Shown one piece after another: positions 28,990 to 43,169 of a stretch of 64,000 bases of DNA. The stretch spans positions 26,800,378-26,864,377 of the forward strand of contig NC_066853.1 in NCBI RefSeq assembly GCF_001640805.2. Reading direction: 5' to 3'. Within the stretch, counting starts at the first letter, position 1. Each line of letters opens with the position of its first letter. Under the pieces are notes generated by a model, which did no database searches, had not been told where the DNA came from, and worked only from the letters and a program-made list of their open reading frames with translations. Source of the stretch: Lates calcarifer. Lineage: Eukaryota > Chordata > Actinopteri > Centropomidae. Position numbers and translations under genes: made by a program.

Positions 28990-29320
28990 AAAGGCAGTGC
29001 TGTGCGTTGCCATCCTCTGCAGGGCTGAGTGCTGCCAGTAGCTGCTACAGATGGACAGGTGGAGATAGTGACCATGAAGTGGCGCCACCACTGCCTTTTA
29101 TCATCCCGTCCTGGAGGCTCCGGTCTGGCCTGACCCCGGCCCTTCCTCTCCCCTTCCTATTTCTTTCCCTGCATATTGCATTTTTAATCAGCCTGGGTCA
29201 TCCAATATAGAGCCACGAGACCAGAGACCATGGCCTGTCAATCAAGCGCTGCCACCTCTTCGCCTTGCACCACCTTTCTAGAGACATACTCTGTTAGACG
29301 ATTAACTGAGCAGGGTATTT
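28990..29320. promoter_or_regulatory. Candidate intronic enhancer block
   Basis: GC-richer than its surroundings and free of simple repeats. It contains CTGTCAATCA (29236-29245), a PBX/TALE-type site, and TTTTTAATCAGC (29181-29192). No exon-like splice pair was seen on the bcas3 strand. Confidence 0.38.
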
Positions 29321-29869
29321 ATGTAGACTTCTTGCCCTCATTATTCCACTCTTTCAGTATTTGTTTCCTGTCTAATATCCAAAACTTTTTCATCTCAGTC
29401 GCAGTATTTTATTTATTTATTTTTTTGCTACTTTTTCTGTCTTGCGATAGCTGTACCAGCAATGTAAATTAGACCTAGATAGCACAATTTGTTCTGCATG
29501 TAAGAACTATGTGTCTTTTCAGTTTCCTCTGTGGCAGCCTAATCTTTGTGCTCAACAAGAGGAGGCGGGACAAGTGGCGTATGGCTGTGCTGTAATTCAT
29601 CCTAAGGTCAAATAGACTCTCTCTCTCACTCTCCTGGATCACTTCTTAGTTGTGATGCCAAGCCCTGGAGGAAATGGCTGAGGAGAGGGCTGGCAAGGGG
29701 ACGCATGCTGAGAAACAGGATGTTGAGAGTGTGTGTATGGGTGCAAAGCACAGAAATGGAAGGTGGCACTCCAAGAGTAACCCGGTCAGTGGTAGTGATG
29801 CATAGGATGCTGGGCCCAGAGGGAAAATGGCAGGAGCACAAGAAGTGGGTGGAGGGCTGAGCAATTATG

Positions 29870-30440
29870 TTTATAGCATTTTGACCTTGCGTCAGTTCAC
29901 ACTGGGTTGATTTGGGGAATAAAGAGACGCAGCAGTGTTATTTGGCTATTGTTAATTGGATATAAATGTTAATGCAATGAATCTCTCTCATTATGCATCC
30001 AGTTCCTCTGCCCTGGCTGGCAGAGAGAATGGTGGAATAGGCTGACGCCCGAGCCCGTCACTCCAACGCATCCTCATCGCTCTGACACTAGGAGAGACCA
30101 TTAGCACTAATTTGAGAAAATATCCTACCAGTTAGACCTAGAGCACTGCAGAAGTCAACGGAGACGAGTAGAGAGATTACGGTAAACACAGCTACCAATT
30201 GCCCTGAAGCACCCACAAGAGCTAATTACAGATTTTGTGTGTTTATAATTATGGAGTGGGCTCAAAACGGCAGCCTATTTCAGGGGGTGGATTGATTCCG
30301 TGTGTGGCCATCCGTGTGCACTCTGCGCTTTTACGAATTGGCCTTTCAGATGGCAACCTAAAGTGCTCACTGCTCTGTACTTGTTATTGAATTAGAGGGA
30401 GTTTAGGGTGTCAGCTAATTGGTCTGTGTGTGGCATCTTC
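29870..30440. promoter_or_regulatory. Strong candidate intronic enhancer
   Basis: 570 bp of repeat-free sequence with several homeodomain cores: GTTAATTGG (29950-29958), GCTAATTACA (30221-30230) and TATAATTATGG (30244-30254), plus a TTCACAC T-box half-site near 29896. This texture, long, unique, TAAT-rich and non-coding, is what deeply conserved developmental enhancers usually look like. Conservation was not measured. Confidence 0.45.
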
Positions 30441-31492
30441 TAGCATTGTGCTAGCATGGCCTGAAGCAGGCTTGTAGTATGGCCACCAATGAATGGACCT
30501 TAAGTGCAGCACCAAACTGAAGAACTAGGATTATTTCTGACATGATTCTGAGAATGTGAAATGGTAAAAATATCTTTTTTTCCTGAGCCTTTGAGAATGG
30601 AAATGTTATGGTTGCTAACTGAAAAGGTCTCTTCTCAGCATGTGGCACCAATAAGAGTCTGAGGACTGGCTTTCAACATAGTCAACATGGAAAATCAGCA
30701 GGGAATAGAGGTTACCCCCTTGACTAATGATGCATACAGTACCTACAGAAAACATATATGGTCATGTGAGTGTATGCAACCAAAACATACAGAGACCTAC
30801 ATTTTCTGATGCATACATGCATTTAACACTTAGAGTGCATGCAATCCAAGCAAATACATCAAAGCCATCAATGAAACTGGTACTTAAATTGTCTTCAATC
30901 ATCATTCAATCATTCATTTTTTTTTTTTTTCAAATGTGGGACAGATGTCAGCAATGAAGTTTAGAGGAAAAGATGATATTTAGCTTAGCTTATTTCGGCT
31001 TAAAGTCTGAAATTTCCACAATAAAGAACTTGTCATTGATGATTCTACACTTTCTAATATCCCATCATACTCTTCAGGATAATCTTAAAGTCACTGTAAG
31101 TATTATTTTTATGTGATCATAGCATCTTTAAAATCATCCTGATGGCTTCAGGTTTTGTTGGAAGAAAAATGAAACAATCCTGGTCAACACTAGTGCAGTC
31201 TTTGTATATGAATTGCATTGTCATTTTCTGCCTCTAGATCTGATTTTTGGGGTTGCAAGTAGCAGCATTTATTGCTGTCTACCTTTGTTATCTATATTGC
31301 TGTCTTTTTTGGTATTACCACAAATTCATTACATAGTGGCTTTAAACACATTAAAGCCACTCTGACCATATTTCTGTCACAAAAAAAGAACACAGGTTCA
31401 GAGTGACTTAAGTAAGTACTTAAGTACAAATGCAGCTTAAAGAAACAAGAGCTGAGATAATATCTGCATCAATTTACATTTCCATTGTCTTA

Positions 31493-32698
31493 CAGTGACA
31501 GTGAAAAGTAAGTAAACCCTTTGGAATTATCTACATTTGTCTTAAGATTGAAGATCTTCATCTAAGTTACAATAAATCAATTTGAACTAACAACTTAGAA
31601 ATCAGTGTAATATTCTTATCCATACTGACACATTATTCAGTCATTCACAGTATGTGAACCCTTCAGCAGACATTTACAAAAGCTAATTCAAGTAAGAAGT
31701 TAGCAAACCTGGGGTCCAGTCATTGAAACCAGATTGAAAGTGTGGGATAGAGCAACTGTGACTTATAAAAAACACTTAAACATTTTGGGTTTGTTAATCA
31801 CAATAGGCATCTGCTGATGTGGACCATGCCTCATAAAAAAAGATCTCAGAGGACTTACAGTTAATAATTGTTGATTTGCTTAAAGGTAAATGGAAACAAT
31901 TTGGTTCGATGACTCTACAAAGAACACAGAACTATCAGTGAGGTAAAAAAAGAACCTCATCATAACAGCCAAAAGCTTAAAAGAATCACTGAAATTGGTT
32001 AACATCTCTGTTCATGAGGCTACCATACATAAATCATGGAGCATGGAGCACGGTGTCCATGGCAGGACACCACAGAGGAAGCTGGTGCTCTCCAAAAAAA
32101 AAAAAAAAAAATCACTGTGCACCTTAAGTTTTCTTAAAGGCACACAGCAGTACTGGAAACATGTTCAGTGGATTGATGAAATTAAGGTTTAATTGGGAAG
32201 AGCAAGCAGAGCTACATGTGGTGTGAAAGGGGCACTGAATACCAATATGAAAACATCATCCCAGCAGTGAAGTACAGTGGAGGGAGCATCATGATTTGGG
32301 GCAGCTTTGCTGCCTCTGGGCTTGGACAGATTGTCATAGGGGAACATTACTACCAAGTTTACCAAGGTATCTTACAGGATAATGTCACTGTCCACTAGCT
32401 GAGGCTCAGCAGAAGATGGGTAATGCAGCAGGACAATGACCCTAAACATCAAAATAAATTTACTACAGAATCACTTCAAAAAAAGGAAATCCACCTTTTG
32501 AAGTGACCCAGTCAGAACCTAGACCTTAACCCAACAGAAATGCTGTGGGGTGAGTTGGTGAGTTCACGCCAGACATCCTAAGAAAATTCTACACAGTTTT
32601 GTAGAAAGAATGGTCCCAAATTCCTCCTGAATGTTTTGCAGGTTTTATCTGCAGCTACTGAAAGAACTTGTTTGAGGTTGATGCTACCAAAGGTGGTT
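31493..32698 (+). mobile_element. Truncated Tc1-like transposon with transposase relic
   Basis: The left end begins after a TA with CAGTGACAGTGAAAAGTAAG, a typical Tc1-like terminus. On the plus strand the interior encodes recognisable transposase blocks: IMIWGSFA at about 32288-32311 and QQDNDPKH at about 32426-32449 (the second catalytic aspartate region). Frameshifts, stops and an 18-nt poly-A at 32094-32111 show it is dead. The right terminal inverted repeat is missing; similarity stops near 32698, about 40 bp from the exon E donor at 32739. It is a different subfamily from the elements at 7142 and 18609. Confidence 0.85.
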
Positions 32699-32730
32699 GA
32701 ATGTTGAACGCAAAAAGAATAATTTGTTTA

Positions 32731-32853
<123 letters not shown>

Positions 32854-32917
32854 TCAAGTATAAGACTGCCAATATAAGACACACTTTTTCTAGGATAAAG
32901 TGGTCAACATAGCATTA

Positions 32918-33127
<210 letters not shown>

Positions 33128-33214
33128 TTAGTTTGCTACAAAAAATTATGATAAAAAAGCACACTTTTAATGGCTACTCTCCTGACTACGAAAAGCACTT
33201 GTGACCATGGTCTA

Positions 33215-33343
<129 letters not shown>

Positions 33344-36300
33344 TCAAGAAGGAAAAGAGCAGAAAGATGAGATAAAGCAAAACCTGTACTGCAGTGTCTG
33401 GGTTCCCAAAGTTGCTCTCTGTAGCGCTTGCACAATGTAACATGTCAAACTGACATTATTTGTGATTGACTGAATCAAATAAAACCATGGAAAGGAAAAA
33501 TTGCTGACTCCAAGCTCAAATTACTGATTTGTCAGAATTAAGACCACATTCCCCATAAACCCTGTTGCTTCCTGTCCAGTTGCCCCTCATTGAATACTTT
33601 GTACTGTAAATAAGAAAAATATTGGGTTTTCAACTTACTCACATTTCCTGTGCTGCTCTGTAAATAAATCCAGTTAATTTTCCTTCAAAACTGACCCAGG
33701 GACACAAAACTTGACCTTGGCATAGATGCCATTAAAGGCTGTTGGTATATTCAATAATGGATTGGCTTGTGTACAATAATTACAGTATTGTTAAATTCAT
33801 GTGGTTCTTCACTAAAATGAAATAAAATATGTAGCACTTTTAGACAAATATTTACATTTCTAATGTTTGCTCCATGATGGATAGCAACCTTTTTGTTGCT
33901 CATTTAGACAAACTGATGATTTTTAACAGTATTTCACAAGAAAACAAACATCTACATTTGACAACAATAAACAATGCTTTGCATGCAAGGAACTAAGCAA
34001 GGGGAAATTGAAATGCCTGCAAATAAAACAAGCACCTTAGCCGCAGAAAATGAGAAAACTGACTTTGCACTAACACAAACGTAGATGTATGAAATATTGA
34101 TAATCATTCCAAAACTCAAAATCATATGCTGCTCCTGCTCCATACACACTTTAGCCACCAGTCGAGATCATCCTCCTGTCTGAAAAGAATAGTATGTTTG
34201 AGACAAAGTATTCATGTAGAGGACAACGATTAAGAGTGTTCCTGTTTTAGGTTACATTCAGACCAGGAATGGCACCATGGTGAAAATTGTAGGCTTCATT
34301 TCAATTAAACCACAGTGTTGACAGAGTTATTTTGGTTGATCTTAATGCTTACTTACACAGGAACTACTGCATACCAGATATACTAGATTTAATTCAGTAA
34401 GTTTAAACAGGCAAAATGGCAACTTTACAAAAGAAAAAAACAAAAAACAAAACCACATCCGGCATCCGTTCTTAAAGTAAGCTTGTGTGACTAATGAAAA
34501 GTACTGATAATGATCGACTGTAGGCCGCATAGAGAGTTTTCCTACTGTATAGTAGGTATAATCCATTTCTGTCTAGCTGCACACCTGCTCCCCCAATAAG
34601 CTTTTAAGTCACACTGGGTCCACATGATCTAAGGATATTTTAAATTAATATATTTAAAAAAAATTATCACTCAATTTAACATGCACATCACAACAGCAAC
34701 ATCCAAGCTGCCTTTTCTCACGGGTTCACTTAGTGTTGGCCACAGGAGAGAATTTATTAGAAGTTATTGGATTATTCAGCATGTCAGGACTGTTTGAGAG
34801 GAAGCGGACACAGAAAGGGTTTTCAGCTGCAATAGGGCTCCACATATGGTACTGATCAGAAAACAGTAGCAAGGTCTGGTATTATCGTCTGGCCTTATAA
34901 CCAACCTGGACAGTAAAACATGGTCACAGAAGATCAGGAAGGAGGTGGGCTAAGGGCTTGAAGACCCATGGTGGTGTCACACACTCCCCAAGGGGTGCTT
35001 AACCTTGACCTTTGAAAATCACACTGATATGAAAGCAACACACTCACTTTTGTCAACACTCACTTGTTGGGAAAAAAAGATATATTTAAAAAAGACATGG
35101 AATAGGATAGATATGGATGCATAGCACACAACAGGCAAACTCCTAAGTGATGGAAATCACGTAGCATCAGGCCTATCAAGACGTATCCAACCAACTTGTG
35201 CCATCTATAGGCAAAGAAAGCAAATGTTTTCTACAGTTTTTGCACTTGTGCGTCTTGCAGCCAATGAGTGTTATGACTGCAGTTCTTTTTTTTTACTATA
35301 GCTGTTTTTTGTGTGTGGCATACTGGTATAGGCTCTAGTCACCACTTACTCTGAAAAGGGTAACTGGTTTACAACATGGATGGACATGAAAAACTAGAAC
35401 GCATTTGTCTTATGAGGGAAAAAAGCAAACTGGTTAGGTAAAGTGGGTATTATTTAAATTATTTACAGATGAGTTGGTTATGCGTAGAATTTTTAGCTCT
35501 TTCTGTAGACAGTTAACACTTAGACTCATCCAAAGACTCAAGTTCAATGTTAAGCAGATGTTCCTTTTTGACTTAGGAATCAGTGTCTGAACAAAATAAG
35601 CTCAACTCATAGACCACCATTTCACAGCAATGTTTAAACAGGAAAATAAATACATTTAGTAAATAAGTAAATAACTGCATTTATAAAAGCTAGCATATGG
35701 TGTTTTGAAGCTGTAAGTTTAAAAGTATTAAATTAGCATTTATGTTTATTCATGAATATGATTTACAATGTTTTATGTATTATTTTTATGTTTTGCATTT
35801 TATTTTATTTTTTTATGTAAACAGATTTTATTTTCAGTTGCACAGTTGCTTAATGTGAAATCTCAAACACACACAAAGAAAACATCAATAAAAAAATAAC
35901 AGCAGCAGCTTTAATTCTTTTTGTCTGCAGGTGGTGCAAGTGACAAAATCACAGCAGCAACATTCTTTGCCTTTAGGTGTCAGCACTGACACATCCAGAT
36001 CCGCAGGTCAAAAACGCTGCTGCTAATACTCTCCTGTCCAATAGGCAGCACAGGTTGGTATGTATAGAATGCTCTGACAATGACCAAGCATACAGACTGC
36101 TAAAGTTGGTCAACAATAAACCAAAAAACCCAACGAACCCTCACACTACTGGGTGCTATAATATATTATTCTTCTGTTTCCTGCCTTCAGACTCTTAGCA
36201 CCTTATAAATTAGTCAGGGGAGGGATCAGGGAAAAGGAAAAGGTGAAGGTAGTCTCAAGAAAGGCCTCTATACAAGTTTTGTAGCTTTAGTGCTGGGTTA

Positions 36301-37689
36301 AGGAGAGACAGGTAAATAACCAAATATCCACAGTAAGCCCTGTCTGTGAAAGGAAGATGGAGGGGAAGATAAAGTCACACTCAGGATATTGCCTTGGTTA
36401 ACTCCAGGGTGCCCTTGTCTTCTCCTCCAAGCTCATCCTCAGGCCTATTCATCTGTCAGTGTATCCAGAAGATAAAGCATTTAACAAACAGATACAGTTA
36501 TTCACTAGCTATGAGGGAGTGTTTCCATTGCTTCACTTTTTTCCTAAGAATGTTGACTTTCAATCTGAACAATCCTGGACAAGAGTAAGGCAAACTAAGT
36601 GAAAGAAATGAAAATAGGCGTAAAACATGAAAGATATGTATAGTCGGCTAAAGAATATACCACATAGTGACTTACACTGTGTAAGAGAAGATATTCTAAC
36701 CTCCTTATAGTCATCATGTTGACTCTGGACATAAATGGAAGTTGAATAATAAATCAAGAATCTGACAGGTTTTCTTGAGGGAAGAATGGCAAAGCAGAGA
36801 AAACAAGACTTTTAATAGGCACAGTAGAGATTACTGAATTATTTGGAGCCATTAGGGAAAGACTGACCAAGTTGCACCACGCATACTGACCTCACACACG
36901 TTTTATTTGCGGTCCACATTTTTAAGTACTTGGATGGTTACTTTTTTGTATGAAATATGCAGTATCCATTATGTTATCTTAAACTGAATGTGCTGAAACA
37001 GTGCCTGAAAAAACAGGTCTGTACTATCACAAAGTACATACATATTGAGTATATAATCACACACTCCAGCATATACATCTAAGTCTCTTATAGCAAGCTA
37101 TAATACTGGCTCTCCAATGTGGCCTCATAGCTGATGAGCTGGGTTTGGACCTCTTTGAAGAGCCTCAGCTAGCGCTGAGCATGCCAACAGTACCAAAGAT
37201 CACAGCTCGGTTCTTGTCTCCTCTGGGTGCAGTGACCACTAAAGTTTATTCATCTGTGTTTTAAATCATCCTTTTCTTCTTGATCTCACTTGAAGTGGCT
37301 TAAAAGTGTTGAGGTTTCTGCCCTTACAACAGAGAGGCACAGTTCCAGCTGACAGGGGCCTAACTCTGCTCTCTATATAAGGGACAGCAACCAGTTTTTG
37401 GAGTGGACCAGTGGTGAGGGAATGCATTGGCAAATGGCAGCAAGTTACAAAAAACGTAACCCAATATCAATAAATTATGAAATATAAATAAACTAACAGG
37501 GAATAGGGAGCAGAGGGAGATGTATGTCACTACAACAGCAAATCTCTTTTTTTTCTTCTCCTCCACAACATTTCCTTTTGTACTATTGCCTTTTAGCAAG
37601 GAGTGGAATCCATTTTCTTTGCAACTTTAATTCACTGAAAAGACTACTCACATGTCATTTCCACTTTTAATTTAACAAATGAGGACTCT

Positions 37690-37960
37690 TGACTGAGCTA
37701 ATAGCTTTTCCTCAAGGACATAATTCAATCTGTGACATCAACCATCAAAGTCCCTTTGCATTACTATGTCCGGGGCTAACGTGAGGCGCCTCCGAGGGGG
37801 GATGGAAGTCCAGTGGCAGCTTCCATTTATTTTCAGGGCCCTTGCGGTAAACAAATATGATAGAGCTCACTTCAGCTGGCCATCCAGTGACAAAGAGCTA
37901 TACGGCTGTTGCTGCACTGATTCTGGGCCATATGGTTAATTCATATCAGAAACAGAGCCG
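37690..37960. promoter_or_regulatory. Candidate intronic enhancer
   Basis: Compact unique block with CATCAAAG (TCF/LEF-type, 37743-37750), CTTTGCAT (POU-type, 37754-37761) and GTAAACAAAT (forkhead-type, 37847-37856), near GCGCC-rich sequence. Coding potential is absent. Confidence 0.42.
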
Positions 37961-39020
37961 GTATTAAGACTGTGTTTGAGAAGGGAAAGAAAGACAGAGA
38001 GAGCAAAAGAGAGAGGGCAGTCATGTGGAGGACACATCCTTCAATGTCACATTTATTATTTTACAACAGCCTTTGGAAAAGAGGCGGCCTTGGGGCTGTG
38101 TTTAACACACAGCACTGATGACAACCATTGGGGAAACTCTGTGAACACTGGAGAATGGGCATCAAATGCTCAAGGAGAGGACTGCTTTTTTTTTTTTTTT
38201 TTTACCTGTTCCCATTCCTTGTACTCCACATGGTGTCTGTACTAGGCATGCAAGTTTATTAAATGGTCTTTGGAGTGAGACTGTAGAAATTATCTTAAAT
38301 ATACTGGCTCACACATATGCTCAGAAATATGGGGTTTTCACTACACAATCAGTTATGCCTGTAAAATGAAATGGAAATTCGAGAAGATGTGGTGCCACGT
38401 GTTACCTGGGAGACGGAAATAAAACAGGGATCTACTTCTAAAATTTGTACCTAAACTCTGGGTACCACTGAACTCTGGGAAGGCATGGAATTGATGAATG
38501 GGTTATCATAGCTCATGTCTCAGGGCATATGCTATTAAAGTAACAATACAGATTTTACTGCAAATCTTAGCTGAAAGCAGTTATTGTGAGGGGTCAAGAT
38601 TCTGACACTAATGATATGTATGTGCTCGGAAATCACTAAGGGAATAGATTAAGCACAAGGTGGATGAAGACAGAAAGAAAAATGCTTCAATCAAAAAGTA
38701 TGAGTGACTACCCACAACAAAAGACAAAACCCAAGACTTAGGGAGGGCACCACATGTTATTCATATAAAGTGAATGGAGTCAACAGGGAGGAGCTAGATA
38801 GTAGGGACCACGGAAGGAAAAAATTCACTGAGCCGCACAATCATCTCTGCAAAAGTGACTCTGTCATAATTGGTTGTTTTAAACGCTTGTGAGAATTTTA
38901 TTTCACGACAGTGTTGACAAGTGACTTGCCTTCAGCTCCCAAAAAAACTCCTCAAATAGGGAGATGCTGTGCCCTAGAACACTATTTTATTTAATTTATT
39001 TTTTAAATGAATTCAACTCA

Positions 39021-39047
39021 AAATGTAAAAGTGAAACTTTTACATTT
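39021..39047. repeat. Perfect inverted repeat, 12-bp arms
   Basis: AAATGTAAAAGT (39021-39032) and its exact complement (39036-39047) surround GAA. The arm core ATGTAAAAG is shared with the palindrome at 21128-21158. Confidence 0.95.
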
Positions 39048-41101
39048 CCCGATTATTAGCCTGAAAGTCAGATTACATTGCTCCTTTCTTTTACTTCATT
39101 ATTCAGTCTGACAGTGTTCTTTATTGCTGTTTTCTGTGTTTTCTGTGTTGCTCCTGTACTGAGATATTTAGCCTTAGAGAAGGAGCATTTGAACTTAACC
39201 TGTTGGGACATGTTCAGAGTGTGTTAAAAGCCAAGCTAAAAATCAAGGAATAAAACACAATAAGCTTTGGGTTCCTCTTGATGTTTGCTGATTAGGTGGG
39301 TAACCCTAGTAACTGCATCCCTCTTGTACTCTGCCCTCATGTGAACAGTAAATCTAGAAGTGGGTCAACATCTGTTTTGAACATGTTAACTATGACTCTT
39401 TCAAAACACTTCATTATAACCAATGTCAAGGCTACAAGTCTACAATCATTACTAATAGCTGTGCAATGATTTTTGTTTTGTTTTGTTTTGGTTTTGGATG
39501 AGAGCTGTGAGAGTGAATAAAGACAATAAGGTTGTATGCCATAAAATCAAAACAAGCTCTGCAGAGATGAAGGGAAACTGAATCAGGTGATAATTTTCTG
39601 TGGGTTCATTTCTTTGACCAACCTCTTTCACATTATACAAAGTTATTTGAGCCATTGTTACCATAAAAACATTGATTACTGCAGTTTTTTTCTATTTAAA
39701 TAAATTCTTTAGTTATGATGAACCTTTAGTTCTTTGCAAGACCTAGTTTGTAGACAAGAGAAACACATTACTCACATTTCTATACCCACACAAGACACTG
39801 TCCATATTGATGCCAGAATACAGCAAGGCACAACGCTGCGTGCAAACACAAATCTGACAGAAAAAAATGCAACCAAAGTGTGCTAAAGGAAAATCTGAAC
39901 AATATGTGTTTTACACAAAGGCGTTATTCTTGGAAAAACATCATGGAGGGTCAAAACAGAGAGGGAGAAAAAGACAAGACAGAGATGTCATTTTCTAGTG
40001 GGTGGCTTAGAGAAACCACATGGCAACCAAACAAGAAGTGCTATGGCATTGCCCTTAAGCCCTACAACATATTCCCTGCACTATCACCTATGTACTGACC
40101 TAAAACATACTATTATTTTAATGTTTGCAGCCTTTTCATGAAATGATCAGGCATAACTATTACTAAGTGCAAATACAAAATATATGCACAGAAAAAATGA
40201 AGGGATTGCAAAATGATGAGAAAATAAAAAACACTCCTCTTTGGAATTTTTCACCCATGAGGAATGACTTCACAAACTCTGCAGAATGTGTTGAAAATAT
40301 AACAGGAGACAAATAAGAGGTAAAGGAGGAGGTGTGCTGTGGTGGAGTATACAGTTGCATGCTGCTGAGGGAGCCAAGGAGGGGAGAAGCAAAACTCACC
40401 ATGGAGTTTTAATGGCAAAACATCCTGCCCCAAAGAGGTAGGGTCTTCATGAGAAGGGGGTGGGGGGAGGGTGGAGGGGGTTGGGTGGGGGATACAGAGA
40501 TAGACGGAAAAACCATTATTAAACTAGCACACTTGAACAAACACACTTTTCACATTACATACTTCTTGACGTGTCTGTTTAAGTGTACAACACATATTAG
40601 GCAGGAAACTGAATGTCTGTGCACTAAGATGGATTTGAAAACCTGCGGGATGGCTTGATGATTCATCTGCTCAAGCTACCCTGTAAAGTGTGATACCATA
40701 TATTTGGCAGATGTAGCATGTCCACAGACTTTTTTTTTTCTTCAAACATCTATCATGTTTTTTTTTTTCTCCCTTAACTTTAAAGGGATTGGGTACATGC
40801 ACAGAAACATGTAGGTCTGTATCAAACTGTGTAAATACGACGATGAGAAACTGTTCTGATTGTTGAGATTGAGAAAGAGCATGAAGAGTTTATCCAATCT
40901 GTATAACAACTGGGGACACCAATAAAACTAACAGCACTAAGGCATTGTTGAGACAAGGAGTTGTGTGTTTGCATGCAACTTTTTTTTTTTTTTCATCCAA
41001 GTGTGTATTTATGGCTATTCATTGTCTTGTGAATGTGTGTGCCTGTTTAGAAGCAAGGGTGTGGGCACATGTGTATTTGCTGTGATTGTGTTATCAAGTA
41101 C

Positions 41102-41103
<2 letters not shown>

Positions 41104-41148
<45 letters not shown>

Positions 41149-41151
41149 GTG
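41104..41151. repeat. (TG)n microsatellite
   Basis: Eighteen TG units followed by ATGTATGTGTG. Confidence 0.95.
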
Positions 41152-41279
41152 CGAGTCATCCAAAGTGTAGTGTCTTTTTCAGGGTGTATTTCTGTCTGTC
41201 AGTCTGTGCGTGTTTCTAGTGTTTACAAGACATTAGGAGTGGGAGTGTGTTCCTGTGTTTATTCTGCATGTCCAGAGAT

Positions 41280-41760
41280 AGTGACAGAGCTCCGTAAACA
41301 GTTTACAGTAAATAAGCCTTTTCCCTACAGCAATAAAGGTCCGATGAGACTGAACTCTGTCCCCGCTAGCCAACCTCCCCCAGTCATGAAAAACAGAATC
41401 CCCAGCCAAACAAAGCACTCTGCAGCACTTCTTTATTTTATCGCTTTCGCCGCATCCGCCTGGGCCCTCCCAACGATAGCACACAGTCTCCAATTAGTCT
41501 TGGTACATCGATGTGTAGAAAAATGTTCCTCTGGGAGACAGGGAGCAACAATTTGCCCTAGAATGTCTTACTCCTGGAGCGCAAGTTGACAAATGAACAC
41601 GCTGGTTGGTGTAATGGAGGCCCCTGGTAAACTGCCACTTATCAAAGGGCTGCAGAGGGGGGTGGACGGTCTGTAGCGAACCTGCTGAGCCCACACTGTG
41701 GGCCTCCAGCTGGGTAAATGGATGGACACCAGTGGGAAAGTGATGGACAAATGGGGTGAG
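41280..41760. promoter_or_regulatory. Candidate intronic enhancer
   Basis: 480 bp of unique sequence starting with GTAAACAGTTTAC (41294-41306), an almost perfect palindrome of two forkhead cores. CCAATTAGTC (41490-41499) and TTATCAAAGG (41639-41648) follow. A 167-residue open frame overlaps its left part but begins in a TG repeat and shows no family resemblance. Confidence 0.42.
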
Positions 41761-43169
41761 ATCTCAATGGTAGGAGAAAAGGCTAAGAAGGCTTTGGGGT
41801 TTACTACATGCCACTTTGGATTTCTTCCTCCTAGTTTCTTGGAACTTATAGTTATAGTTATAGTTAATTTATAGAAAGTTGGAGGAGATCTGACATTGTC
41901 AAAAATTACCTCTGTTGCTCAACTTGCATCTCTTTAAGCAAGGCAGAGTGTGATCACACATAGAAAAAATAGCATGATAACTAAGCCTATTAGTGCTAGT
42001 TGCAGATCACTGGAAAGCTCTTATTGTTTAATAATTACATTTTTACGTTAAGCCATATTTAGAGTAGAATTACTTTTTCTGTGGACATAAAAGAACATTT
42101 GAGCAAAACACTAAAGGAAATGGATGTTTCTGGCATGGCCCGTTCCATGTTACACAAATGCTACTTTAAACAGCATGACTAAATGCTCCTCTAACAGCTG
42201 CTACCGCTTTTACATCTGGCTGTCAAGGGTCAAGCATCATTTGAAAAGTATTGCCTCATGTGGAGCAATGTTTTTGGAACTAAACTGGTTACATGGTGAA
42301 ACAAGGTTGATTAACTGTTGTGCTCTATACATGTCATGGTCAAAAGCTTCCTCTGTTGACCAGCTACCCTGCTCCTTCCATTCTGTACCCACATGACTCA
42401 CACCAAGACTCAGCACAGCATCAAACACTTCTTCATAAACACTGCCAGCAACATCTGACTGCCAGTACCTTTGTAATATCTAACTAGAGATTGGATTTAT
42501 AGGACTTGAGGTGAACTCAGGCTTACAACCAGAGTATGAATATCTAGGGTGGATAAAAAAAAGATGTAACCTGGCCATTTTTACAATGAAAAACGTCACT
42601 AGAACATATACCTAATTATTTCATGCATCATCCAAACAGTAATGTTTTCTGTGAATATGTGAATTTATACTGTTTTAGCTTCAGTAATATCGTCTATCTA
42701 TATCTTTAAAAAAAGGATATAGATGAAACTAATCCTAGAAATCTACAATAATATACTAACTACAGGTGTTCACAGTAGTTTTTATCACTGGTAATTGCTT
42801 TAAACCATACAGACATGTTGTTATATTGAATGCACTCCATTGCAGCTTTAGTGTTACAGATAAAAACATCAAAATTCCCATAATGCTTGGAATTAAACAA
42901 AAATAGTGAGGTAATGTTGGGAAAACAGGCCACCATGTTGAGCTGACGGTAAAGTTTTGAACACAAAGTAATCAAACACTGCCTAGTTATGTGACGCTCT
43001 GCTTGATCCAGCAGGTTTGGTGGAAAAGAGTCCCACTGGTCAGCTGCATGTTGGGAAACACAAGATTAACATGGGTCACTGCAGTAAAAGGGGTGTAAGA
43101 CTGTGACTGGCTGTGCTACTGGGAGGAGGCAGAAACAGAGTAAGAGAAGCAGGGGAGAGAGGAAAAGAG

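Noticed and set aside
35930..36198. Open frame with acceptor-like TGTCTGCAG and CTTTAG upstream
   Set aside because: The peptide has no family I recognise and no donor or partner exon was seen; probably chance.
41086..41589. 167-codon open frame on the plus strand
   Set aside because: It starts inside a TG repeat giving CVCV residues, and the remainder shows no family resemblance or splice context; better explained by low stop density in a GC-balanced block.
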